Shown one piece after another: positions 25,301-35,379 of a stretch of 64,000 bases of DNA. Position 1 is the stretch's first letter, and each line of letters starts with the position of its first letter. The notes under the pieces are model-generated. The model did not search any database. It had not been told where the DNA came from and saw only the letters and a program-made list of their open reading frames with translations. The stretch is from positions 5,417,470 through 5,481,469 of the forward strand of contig NC_061071.1 in assembly GCF_021917145.1 (NCBI RefSeq), written 5' to 3'. Both the position numbers and the translations under genes were made by a program. The DNA comes from Hypomesus transpacificus. Taxonomy: Eukaryota > Chordata > Actinopteri > Osmeriformes > Osmeridae.

Positions 25301-27592
25301 ACAACAACCTTTTAACTTTTACTGTGTAAAAGTGTGTAAGGTCGTTAGGGCTGAGGGTGATGCTGGGACTGGAGGACTGGGAGGGGTGGAGGACTGGAGG
25401 ACTTGGAGGACTGGAGTGGTGGAGGACTGGGGGACTGGAGGACTGGAGGACTGGGGGACTGGAGGAGTGGAGGACTGGGGGACTAGAGGACTGGGGGACT
25501 GGAGGGGTGGAGGACTGGGGGACTGGAGGGGTGGAGGACTGGGGGACTGGAGGGGTGGAGGACTGGGGGACTACAGGGGTGGAGGACTGGGGGACTGGAG
25601 GGGTAGAGGACTGGAGGACTGGAGGGGTGGAGGACTGGGGGACTACAGGGGTGGATGACTGGAGGGGTGGAGGACTGGGGGACTGGAGGGGTGGAGGACT
25701 GGGGGACTACAGGGGTGGAGGACTGGAGGGGTGGAGGAATGAGGGGACTGGAGGGGTGGAGGACTGGAGGGGTGGATGACTGGGGGACTGGAGGGGTGGA
25801 TGACTGGGGGACTGGAGGGGTGGAGGACTGGGGGACTGGGGGACTGGAGGGGTGGATGACTGGGGGACTGGAGGGGTGGAGGACTGGAGGGGTGGAGTAC
25901 TGGGGGACTAGAGGACTAGAGGACTTGGAGGGGTGGGGGACTGGAGGGGTGGGGGTCTGGAGGACTTGGAGGGGTGGAGGACTGGGGGACTTGGAGGACT
26001 GGAGGACTGGGGGACTTGGAGGACTGGGGGACTGGGGGACTTGGAGGACTGGGAGACTATTCTCACAGTAGATGTGAGAGCAGGTACAGACCAGCTACAG
26101 AGCTCAGCAGGCCGCCTGGTTTCCCTCCATTTGTGTTGGTTATGTAACAACCTGATCTCTTCAGTATGACATGTAGGTGTTGCTGACAAGCAACACGTTG
26201 GTTGGCAAGCTTGCTGCCTAGCTGAGACAATTAAGAAATAGAAACAACTACACCCAATAAGAATGTTTGAGAGAGAGAGAGAAGGTGAGAGAGAGAGAGG
26301 GAGAGAGAGGGAGAAAGAGGGAGAGAAAGAGAGGGAGAGAGAGAGAGAGGGAGAGAGAGGGAGAGAGAGAAAGTGTGTAATGGAACGACACAATTTAGAA
26401 AATGCCATGTCTCTCTTTCCCTGCCCTTCTCCCAAGTTTCTCTGTAGAACATAACAACTCAATTATCCTCAACTATCATTTCCTTTCTGCATCCCTCTCC
26501 AGTGTTTATGTAAGACCACTTTCTCTACCCTACCGGCCCTGACTCCTGGAGCCAGACTCACAACCAGACTCATTCTACCCCCCAGGTATAGAACCAGATC
26601 AGTCTGTCATGAATTCACCCAGGCAGAATATATGCAAAGACATAGCTATGCTAATGTGACGGTATGTAACGGACGTGGCCACGCTCCGTCACTACAAGGC
26701 GTCGTTCGCCACTCCCTGGGCTCGAACGCATGACCTCTGACTTGCCAAGCGCGACCACTACCAGCTACGCCAAAGAAAAGCTAGCTATTCTTTGACGCGG
26801 GTAGCCCATTACATACCTGAGGAGTGAGTTTCACAGGTTCACACCCGTTACATTCACCCCTCTGAAATTCACTCCGGCGGCGGTTAGCCAGAGCTAACCT
26901 CGTGAAATCCGGGTCACGGCACCAATGTGACGGTATGTAACGGACGTGGCCACGCTCCGTCACTACAAGGCGTCGTTCGCCACTCGCTGGGCTCGAACGC
27001 ACGACCTCTGACTTGCCAAGCGCGACCACTACCAGCTACGCCAAAGAAAAGCTAGCTATTCTTTGACGCGGGTATCCCATTACATAACTGAGGAGTAAGT
27101 TTCACAGGTTCATACTCGTTACACTAACGTGTATACTGCTGTAAAGCAACCCTATGCCCTATGACATGCTACAAAAATGACATAATAACTAAGCGATGAT
27201 GAGTTGATCTACGTCATGTAATGCTATATAAAGTTAAGCTAGGCGGTGCTACGCCACAGGCTACAGTGATACTACAGTACCGAATGCTAAGCTATGCTGA
27301 GTTCCACAGTTTGTTTAGCTAGATAATGCTAAGCTACCCTACACTGATCTGGGCTCACTGACCAGTACTGTATCCAATCATATTTAGAACCACACGCATC
27401 TTTACCCAATGGCAGTCAGATAGATGAGACAAGTCTGAGAGAGAGATGCACAGGCAGAGTGTGGGTTCAAAGGTTACCCAATGTACTCACTCTGAGAGTG
27501 CTGGGGTCTTCTTCCTCCGCCATGGTGGTCTTCATCAACAGGAACACTATCACAGACACTCCCACGCAACCCCTGGTCTTCATTATCCTCAT
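22350..27592 (-). CDS. vegfd: Vascular endothelial growth factor D (c-fos induced growth factor)
   Basis: Secreted ligand of VEGFR-3/VEGFR-2 for lymphatic and vascular growth. Exons in coding order: 27592-27491, 24392-24128, 23870-23680, 23386-23259, 22948-22836 and 22435-22350. All borders are GT-AG and phases close, giving 294 aa. Exon 1 encodes a signal peptide. Exon 2 carries the N-terminal propeptide with SASSLEELL and a serine-rich run, and the SHRSTRYAA processing region. Exon 3 holds the cystine-knot core with PPCVSVFRCGGCCN. Exon 4 has the NHTQCRC end of the VEGF homology domain. Exons 5-6 keep only a short cysteine-bearing tail (CSPGLIWDCLAERC, then CEIDLERCGC), so the protein is about 60 residues shorter than the 354-aa human protein. 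VEGF-C is the main alternative, but the sequence and pir/ace2 linkage favour VEGF-D. An in-frame upstream ATG at 27661 would add 23 residues before the signal peptide and is not preferred. Confidence 0.92.
22607..22800. mobile_element. 194-bp hAT-type MITE in vegfd intron 5
   Basis: Terminal inverted repeats CAGTGGCTCTCAACCCTGGT (left) and ACCAGGGTTGAGAACCCCTG (right). Flanking 8-bp target duplications are GCTTAGCG (22599-22606) and GCTTAGCC (22801-22808), 7 of 8 matching. The size, CAG...CTG ends and 8-bp duplication are those of non-autonomous hAT elements. Confidence 0.88.
23401..23600 (+). repeat. CA-rich satellite (ACACACCTACACACA type) in vegfd intron 3
   Basis: Irregular tandem CACACACCTACA/AAACAAACATACTTACACAC units lie just upstream, in the gene's direction, of exon 4. 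They produce Thr/His-rich readings on the + strand that are not genes. Confidence 0.85.
24412..24616 (+). mobile_element. Full-length tRNA-derived SINE in vegfd intron 1
   Basis: The best preserved copy in the window. The A box TGGCTGAGCGG starts at 24422 and the B box GGTTCGATTCC at 24466. The 44-bp offset equals that of a tRNA gene. The body (CCTTGGGCAAGGCACTTTAC) and tail (GGATAAGAGCGTCTGCTAAA) follow, with ATGTAAATG repeats at the end. It sits only about 20 bp beyond the vegfd exon 2 acceptor, in opposite orientation, so it replaces most of the normal branch-point region. Confidence 0.92.
25350..26058 (+). repeat. G-rich minisatellite GGAGGACTGG/GGGGTGGAGG in vegfd intron 1
   Basis: About 700 bp of variable tandem units built from GGAGGACTGG, GGGACTGGAGGGG and TGGAGGACTGGGGGACT. 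All three + frames stay open for much of it, giving Gly/Trp/Glu/Asp-rich readings that are repeat artefacts. On the + strand, many closely spaced G runs could form G-quadruplexes. The transcribed vegfd strand is the C-rich one. Confidence 0.93.
26263..26372 (+). repeat. (GA)n-rich simple repeat
   Basis: Imperfect GAGA/GGGAGA tract in vegfd intron 1. It gives Arg/Glu readings on one strand and Ser/Leu on the other. No gene. Confidence 0.9.
26655..27123 (-). mobile_element. TRIM-like miniature LTR retroelement with pol III boxes in its LTR
   Basis: Two 198-bp direct repeats (26655-26852 and 26926-27123) differ at about seven positions. On the - strand they begin TGTAACG and end CGTCACA, the TG...CA form of LTRs. 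Flanking CTAA at 26651-26654 and 27124-27127 is a 4-bp target duplication. The 73-bp interior starts, 1 bp after the 5' LTR, with TGGTGCCGTGACCCGGAT (26924-26907), complementary to the 3' end of tRNA-His with one mismatch. It ends in a purine-rich AGAGGGGTGAA next to the 3' LTR. There is no coding capacity, as in TRIMs. Each LTR also contains TGGCGTAGCTGG and, exactly 44 bp on, CGTTCGAGCCC, matching tRNA A and B boxes. It lies in vegfd intron 1, same strand. Confidence 0.85.
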
Positions 27593-28269
27593 CGTCCTCT
27601 TCTTCAGTCTGCTGTCAACCAAACACACGAGACATGGTGCTGAAAAGGGCAGTAATGTCACTCGGTACCCAACCAGCTGTAATTGGACTTGTTTTTTTTC
27701 ACAGACCCTCCCCCTCTATCCATACACAGACACACATACACACACACATTCAGGGTGAGCCAGACAGGTTTAGTCGCAGTCATGTAACCTAGACACCCCT
27801 GTGGCCAACTGGTGCTAAACAGTCTTTTAAAACACACCTTTGTGTCTGCGCGGCAGCTTTGATGCTGGGGGGGAGGGGGGGAGGGGTTGTTCCGGGAGGT
27901 TCCAGGGGAGGTCCGGAGGGCACGGGTGTGAGGGGGGCTGAGGGGGGAGAGGGGGGTGTCCCGGAGACCACCGGCAACCCAGAAGTTCAGGACGCTCGCG
28001 CACTCTCCTCAGTGAAGGCTGGAGTGGGTCGTGATGAGGCCCAGGGATTCTCTGGCTGGTCAATACGTTTCTGGTGGGTCTTCTAGCGTTGCTTGTGTCT
28101 TGGTCCAGGTCCGAATCCACCAGCAGCGATCTCTCACCACTGTCAAGTCCACCTCAGATCTCCGTGTCGTGCGTCTGTGTTTTCAGTCCCCTGAGGGCTG
28201 AGTAAGCCACACGTTCAGTTCCTATCCCCCAGTAACTGTTGCTGTCAGTTCCTCCTTGTATGTGTGGTC

Positions 28270-28765
28270 TGCCTACCTGGCTGTCTGTGTGTCAGTCTAC
28301 TGCCTGCCTGCCTGTCTGTGTGTCAGTCTACTGCCTGCCGGCCTGTCTGTGTATCAGTCTACTGCCTGACTGCCTGTCTGTGTGTCAATCTACTGCCTGA
28401 CTGCCTGTCTGTGTGTCAGTGTACTGTGTGACTGCCTGTCTGTGTGTCAGTCTACTGCCTACCTGCCTGTCTGTGTGTCAGTCTACTGCCTACCTGCCTG
28501 TCTGTGTATCAATCTACTGCCTGACTGCCTGTCTGTGTGTCAGTCTACTGCCTGACTGCGTATCAGTCTACTGCTTGACTGCTGGTCTGTGTCAGTCTAC
28601 TGCCTACCTGCCTGTCTGTGTGTCAGTCTACTACCTGCCTGTCTGTGTGTTAGTCTACTACCTGCCTGTCTGTGTGTCAGTCTACAGTCTGCCAGTTTGT
28701 GTGTCAGTCTACTGCCTGACTGCCTGTCTGTGTGTCAGTCGACTGCCTACCTGCCTGTTGCTGTC
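28270..28765 (+). repeat. CTGCCTGTCTGTGTGTCAGT minisatellite upstream of vegfd
   Basis: About fifteen tandem units of roughly 20-31 bp (CTGCCTGTCTGTGTGTCAGT plus CTACTGCCTGA/CTGCCTACC). It begins about 680 bp upstream of the vegfd start codon. Cys/Leu/Ser-rich readings across it are not genes. Confidence 0.92.
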
Positions 28766-29215
28766 TGTGTCTTCTCTCGTACCCGTCTTTCACCAGTCCG
28801 TCAGTATGTCCGTCCGTGGATGTTTCATGCTCTGTCACACACACTGCTCGCCTGTCCTGGCTTTCTCACACGGCTTTCGGCTCGTAGCTCACACGCACGC
28901 TATTCCAACAGCCCCAGACTGCAGCTGCCACATGTGGTTTAAATGTGATCCACATGTGACCAGATCCCCTCTTACCCCGCCTCCACACCCCTCCCTCACC
29001 CGACCACTCCCCCTCCTGCTCTGCACCCCTCCCTTCCCTTCCCTTCCACCAGCCCTCCCCCTCCTGCTCTACACCCCTCCCCTCTCATCATCCACCTGTC
29101 TCCTCCCCTCTTACACCCTGCTTCCCTCTCTCCATGCTTACAAGGACAGGAGAGTCTACCCCCCCCACCCATCACTAACACATAACAAGACAACATGCAT
29201 AGCTTAGACTTAGAG

Positions 29216-29221
29216 TTTATT
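29216..29221 (-). terminator. pir polyadenylation signal AATAAA
   Basis: AATAAA on the - strand, 180 bp after the pirin stop codon. Distance and orientation suit the pir 3' end. Confidence 0.6.
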
Positions 29222-29401
29222 TTGTAATACAGCAACGTGGTTTTCATTGTCAGTAACATTGTCAGTGGCATGTTGATCAGTGAATATATACAAATGTAAC
29301 ATGGATCACATCAAACATGACGAGCAAAGCAAATATCGTACTTGCAAATATTGTTGCGTGGGGAAACATGCAGTGTAAGCACCACGGGGCGCGTGTGAGA
29401 G

Positions 29402-32400
29402 TCAGACTGCCTCTCTGATCTTTGACCTCCAGCCCCTAGCCCTCTCGAAGCCATTGGTGTTTTCCTGGTAGTCTCTGATAGCCTGCCTGATCTCCTCCTC
29501 TGACGTCATCACAAACGGCCCTGAGGAACAAGATGGAGAAACCAGTGACATCATCAACCAGCGACTGGGCATGGACCCTACCTTGATGAATGTCCGGCTC
29601 CCTGAACCACCCCCGCTATGCCCAGGCACGGAACCCCACCCTGCTGTACGACCGGCTCCTTGATGGGCTCTCCAGCAATCAGAACAAAGTGGCACTCCTC
29701 CGGAGTCTTAATGTACAAAGAGAAGAACTCAGCTTTAAAACATGTCCTTCCTTAAGCAGGCCCGAGTTCAATACCCGCCTTGGTCAAGCAGACAGTAGGC
29801 CTGCTGTACCTTGTTCTCCACTCTGACACAGTCCCCCTCTCCAAGCACCACCGTGTGGTGCGGCTCCACCCTGCTCTGCTCCTCCTCAGGACCTGTGGGG
29901 AGGGAAGGGCAGCCAAAACAAAGGTAACCCTTAGTTGGCATTTACGTAAGTGTAACAGGCCTGAGACCAAGGAGAGAGAAATGGAAGTGGGGAAGTAGTG
30001 AGGATGAGATAAGGAGTTTGTGAGAGAAAAAAGGGGGCGAGAAAGAAGAAGGGAAAGGACAGGGAAACTTAGGGTAAGAGAGTACATAAGTATGGCATTG
30101 AGAGAAAGACTGTGTGTGTGTGTGTGTGGTTGCGTTCTGTGAAGCTGGAAGTCATCAAGCCTTCCTGTCTGCATGAATCACAACAGGATAGAATCCTGCA
30201 TGGTATCCTCCTGGGTTAAACCTGCTGCTATTGGCTGGAGATCACACAGGCCCTCCTAACTCTGACACAACCTCCTGACAGGAGGGGAGGGGGAGGCGGA
30301 CAAGAGGGAGATGGAGAAGGAGAAGGAGAGGGGGTGGAAAGCAGGAGCAAATAAGGAGATAGGTGCACCTGCTGGGGGTTGTGAGTAGGAGGAGAGAATG
30401 TTCCAGAACTTGGAGTGTCTGCTGGACTCTGACTGGGCTTTAGTTTGAATAGTAAAAAAAACACGACACCCAGAAAGCAAACCCTAACCCCAGTCCAGCC
30501 CAGCACTCACCCACGTGAACGACCCCAGACAGGGAGTAGATGAACGCGGTCCACCCTATTAAAAAAGAGACATCGTTAAACTAGACAGATATGTAAATAA
30601 CAAAAAAAAACGGTTTGAACCAAAACGGGTATTCACAATAAGATGATCCATTCTCTCTGTCATGCAACACTGTGTCTGAAGAAGCATTCCACAATTTGAT
30701 TCCATTACGGTAATAAAGGCTGTAGGCATCTGCCAACCACCAGTCAGCTTCCTCTGATTCAGAGGATTATACAGCACATTATACTGGCAAACTGTCTTCC
30801 GTTCAGAAGACTTGGTGTCTGTCTCTGTGTGTGGGTGTCTCTGTGTGTGCAGTAAGTACAAGGAGGGTATTGACAGTGGTCCTTGATCAAATTACTTGAA
30901 GTTCTCAATGGATGACCTTTCAAAGACTGTCACTGTGTGTGGCTGTGTGTCTTTGTGTGCATATCTGCTAAGGGTATGCCATGTTACATAAGGAGTGTGT
31001 GTCGTGACCAGGGTTGACCACACTGGCATGGTTGAATCTAAGAGTCCTTACGATGGGACAAACAAAGAGACAAACAACCGTACCACACACACACACACAC
31101 ACAATGAAGGAAGCCAAGTTCTTGTTTTCAGTTTGGGAATTTTTCCTCAACATGCCCTCTGCTGAGACATTGTCCTTCTCACCATCAAGCATCCAGAATA
31201 CGATTCACTGTCTGTGTATACTCAAATACACGATGTGTCTAGACTGTCATCATGATATAGATATGGTACGAGATGCTGTATCGTGTGTATGTCACGTGCA
31301 CAGCCGTGGTGAAGATGAGCACCTGGAGAGACTGGCTGAACATGATGAGCTCCTTCCAGCAGTGTGAAGTCCAAGAAGAGGGTGGGAGTCCTGGTGTACA
31401 CTGGGGACTAGACACACACACGCACACACAAACACACACATCGTGTGACCCAGAGCAACCAAAGCCATGTACATGGTTGGTACTTTACCAAAACACGTGC
31501 TACTGATTTTCAGACAGAGACAGATGGAAGAGATGAAGAGAGAGAGATAAAGATGGAGTGAGTGAGAGAGAGAACAAGGGGAAGGGCGGGGCTCTTACAG
31601 CTGGAAAACCAGACTGAAGCAGCTGAGGTGGTTTGAGGCCTGCTGAAATCATCATGCTACTGATGGTCATGTGATCCCAGAAGGTTTCAAACCCAGTCGA
31701 CCTACACAGACAATAACTTGATTGGTAACCTTTTTTTTCCTTCGTCTTTCATTCCCCTAGGGGATCAATAAAGTACTTTTATGTACTAAAACAGTGTTAT
31801 ACAAGGTAATCAATCTGGGCCCCAGCACCAGTGTCGTAGTGCTTCTTTGACTATGTGGTCACATTGGTTTTTTGCAGAATGAGAAATATGAAATTCCAGG
31901 ATATGGTGTTTGTTATGTTTGAGCTGGCAGACCAGTCCGCACCCTAAATCCGATCCACGTTTGGAGACGTCAACGTTTCCAGGAAGAACCCCAGGATTCC
32001 CCTCCCACTTCCTGTTTACAGTTCTGATGTCACTTTGAGGCCAGACCATAAACATTATGAAGAAAAAAGAAGAAAGGGGAAGAAAACAGGAGAGGCGAAG
32101 GAGAACGTGAGGAAATGGGAAGGAGGAGCAGTGGGAGGAGGGGAAAACCTGAGAGGAAAAGAACAAAGAGCAGGAGGAAGAGGATGACGTGGAGAGGAAG
32201 ATGAAGGATTAGGAAAGAAGAGGAGCAGGATTAACAGGAAGAGGACGACGAAAAGGATGATGAGGAGAGGAGAGGACGGGAGGAACGGAGGATGATGACG
32301 AGGAGAGACCTGTGCCCCCAGAGCCTCTCCTGAGATGACGGCCACCGTGACTCCGCCCCTGCAAGGTCTGGGGATCTCGCTGCTCCGAAGCTCCTGATAG

Positions 32401-35330
32401 GCTGGCTCCACCATCTTGTCCCGCCCCCGGAGGTTGACCCACAGCTGCAATCCGTGGAGGGGCTCGTCCGACACAGGCATCTCAGCATGGACCACACCCC
32501 GGCCTGCCGTCATCCACTGACGTACATACAAACATGCGCACGCACGCAACCAGGAGAAACAACCACACGATTTCTTGCTCTAATTGTAAATCTGCTTGAC
32601 GTTTAGCTGACGTGACCGTTAAGATACCGCTTTTTTAAGGTGGCCCTGAGCCAGACCCGCACATGCACATACAAACATGAAACGGGCACACATAAACACA
32701 CTCTCGATCTAATGGGACGATCCGTGGCAGTTCCACTGAAAGGTTCTTCCTGTGGTTCAGATGTTTGTGTTCAACAAGCAGCATTTCTACAGCTGAGTCA
32801 GCACATTGTGGCTTGTATGTGCGTGTGTGTGTGTGTGTGTGTTTGTGTATGTGTGTGAAACTGGGTTTACGACTATGAACACAGGAAACACCCCACAGGC
32901 ATCACTTCTCATTAGTTCAGTGTGTGTGAGAACGAGAAAGAGAGACAAAGAGAGAGAGAGACAGAACTAAAACGTTGAAACCCTAAACTTGACACCTTCG
33001 AAAGTGCCTCTATTATACTCACAAGGATGGTGTAGGGTGAACGGCAGGGGTTGCCCTATCCTGAGTGTTGAGAGTGTGTGCGTGTGTGTATGCGTGCTGT
33101 GTGTGCCAATAGAAGAGTACCTGCAGGTCTCCAGGCTTCAGCCGTCCAGAGTGTCGACAGAAGTCCTCATGAGCTGACTCACCTTGGAGAAGGTAGGTTA
33201 CCTGGACACACACACACACACAGTTCTGTAACTGGTTAAGGGAGGTAGCTTGAGGTCAAATCTTACTCTGGAAACGGATGGGTCCAACATGTTCTTGCAC
33301 TTTGCACAGCAGGTTTTTTCTGAGGAACACGCAAACCTGTTCTAGATCTTTCCACAGCAATGTTCCCTTGAAAAGAACATATGCTGACTTAAGTTAATAT
33401 ATACAGGACTGCAGGACTTATTTGACCATAATACTGTCTAGAACGTTCCATAAATACACAGAACCGTGTGCTGTCCAGAGCAACAGCGGGGTATAAGTTT
33501 AGGGAATGTGGCTGTTCTGGGGTCAGTTCCTGTGGTCAGGTTTATCTCTCAAAGACTTGTAGAGAAAGGGCCAATTGGTCCAGTTCCAGGGCACTGTTGA
33601 GCTAGTATGTGTTCACTTCCAGGACGCCGTTGGGGGTGACATGAAGAGGAGTGCTGGGTGGGTGTTAGCGGTCAGGGGCCAACATCTGCTTGGGGGAGGC
33701 TGGTTAGGAGGGGTGTGGGGGGGGGGGGGGGGCTGGTGTCCAGTGGTTCCAGTGAACTGGTTCCACAGCTGTGACCTCAGTGCATCATGTGACTAAGAGT
33801 AAACACACCTGCAGCACAGCAGGAGAAGGGAGGGGAGAAGAGGGGAGGAAAGGGGAGGAGAAGAGGGGAGGAGAGGGGAGGAATAGGGAGGAGAGGAGGG
33901 GAGGAAAAGGGAGGGGAGGGGAGGAGTGGAAAGGAGGAGTAGGGAGGAGAGGAGTGGAGTGGAAAAACGTCTGGTTCAGTTTGGCTCAGACACTATAACA
34001 TTAGAGACTTAACAGACTTCAGAAGTCAAGTTACTGTCACACACACCCTGGCCCAGTGGTTGTAGCTGTTCCAGTGTATATGTTGCATCTGTCTGTGCGT
34101 GTGAGCTGCATGGGGAGTTGTATGTGTGTGTGAGTTGCGTGTGAGAAAACAGGATGGATGCTGGGTGGGGACTCGATATATTCAGTCAGGCAAGGGAATC
34201 ACAGACGACCACAGAAATCCACTCTGCTCCACAAACACCACATCTGAAGCATACTGGATATTTCCTGGAAGCCTGATGCCCTTCTTTTAAATACAATAAT
34301 ACGCCTTTTATGGTTGAATCAACTCAGATTCTTACAAGTATGTAATTTATTTTGTGTCCTGGTCTGACATTTTCCTGTCAACTTCTAACCCTAACAGTTC
34401 TAAACTTCTTAAAATCGGTAAAAAAGTAAATACTTTTGGACAAAAAGTTCAGTAAATACTAAAAGGTGCGATATCTACTGATCAAGTCGTCGAACAGCTT
34501 TTCCCAGTTTGTCATCCCACTAGCGCCATCTGCTGACAGATACAGGTAGACTGCCAGTCTGACTGAAGTCGTGTTTTTCTTAAGCCCAAACTGAACAAAA
34601 AAAATTGTTTTATGAACCTTCTGTGATTACGTGAGACATTTCCACAAAACTGGTTTGACTAATTACAACTCAATAATGTAAGCGTCCACATAAGCCACCA
34701 TATTTAACTGTCCTAGAATCAGAATCAGAAAGGGGTTTAATCGCCATGAAAGTTTGCACAGACAATGAATTTACTTTGGCAGGAAGGTGAATACATTCTA
34801 TGTCTCTATTGCACAGCTATCAGTGTTGTTATGCAGTGTCTCCTAGCAGCGTGGTGTATACCACTACCTGTAATAACTGAATACAACAGGCATTTTAAAA
34901 AATGTGGTTTGAGTTCAAACTTTATAATCTGTTAGTTGATCATTGGAGCTCTCAGTCCTTTCAGGATGTTAGGGGAATATTACCGTCTCAAAGCCCCTGT
35001 GAGGATGATCAGGAAACCCTGCAGGCTTCCTGACACAGAACTCATCCAGCATCAGGAAGGGGTCCAGGTTCCTCAGCTGGAAAAAATAACAGCAGTGTGA
35101 GGTGTCTTAAACCTCCCCCAAGCCTGTTCCACTGCAACTAAACAATATCGTTCACACAGCTCTTACAGACCCTCAGATGCCAGTTAAGGTGAAGGGCTCA
35201 AGAGTTCAGGAGTTCATGGGCTGTGATCACTCACTTCCTGTCTCCCAATGCTGCGTCTGACCCGGGCTCCGACTCCCTCCGCCTGTTCCACGCTCTTCAC
35301 CGCCCGCTCTGCTCTCCTCACTCGCATCAT
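29402..35330 (-). CDS. pir: Pirin, iron-binding cupin
   Basis: Nuclear and cytosolic iron-binding bicupin, a transcriptional co-regulator (NF-kB, BCL3) with quercetinase activity in mammals. Exons in coding order: 35330-35235, 35076-34984, 33201-33121, 32516-32310, 31407-31323, 30555-30511, 29892-29810, 29706-29640 and 29520-29402. All phases close, giving 291 aa (human 290). Landmarks: [12 protein letters not shown], then [14 protein letters not shown] with its two iron-ligand His in exon 2. Exon 3 supplies [18 protein letters not shown], adding the His and Glu ligands. Exon 4 has [14 protein letters not shown] and [10 protein letters not shown]; exons 7-9 have [26 protein letters not shown] and [11 protein letters not shown]. 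The start at 35330 (Met-Met-Arg-Val) is preferred: the upstream in-frame ATG at 35396 lies inside a transposon arm. The N-terminus differs from human MGSSKKV. Exon 8 uses an AAG acceptor, the weakest junction. Confidence 0.95.
33700..33980 (+). repeat. G homopolymer and GGAGGGGAGGA simple repeat in pir intron 2
   Basis: A run of G around 33716-33731 is followed by an imperfect GGAGGGGA/AGAGGGG tract (about 33820-33960). No coding signal. Confidence 0.88.
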
Positions 35331-35379
35331 AACAGCTTTATCTCTGGAGTGCACCGTGAATAGTGCAGGGGGCGTTACG

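Noticed and set aside
25182..26071. Long Trp/Gly/Glu/Asp-rich frames
   Set aside because: Produced by the GGAGGACTGG minisatellite. All three frames are open at once.
26655..27123. Two genuine tRNA genes in tandem
   Set aside because: A and B boxes are spaced correctly but the flanking arms do not fold into acceptor and anticodon stems. LTR ends, TSD and PBS explain the structure better.
28413..29207. 264-residue Cys/Leu/Ser-rich + strand frame upstream of vegfd
   Set aside because: Spans the CTGCCTGTCTGTGTGTCAG minisatellite and pyrimidine-rich DNA. No recognisable domain.
31594..31720. Possible extra exon in the pirin intron
   Set aside because: Readable for about 35 codons but not pirin-like, and phases of the flanking exons already join without it.
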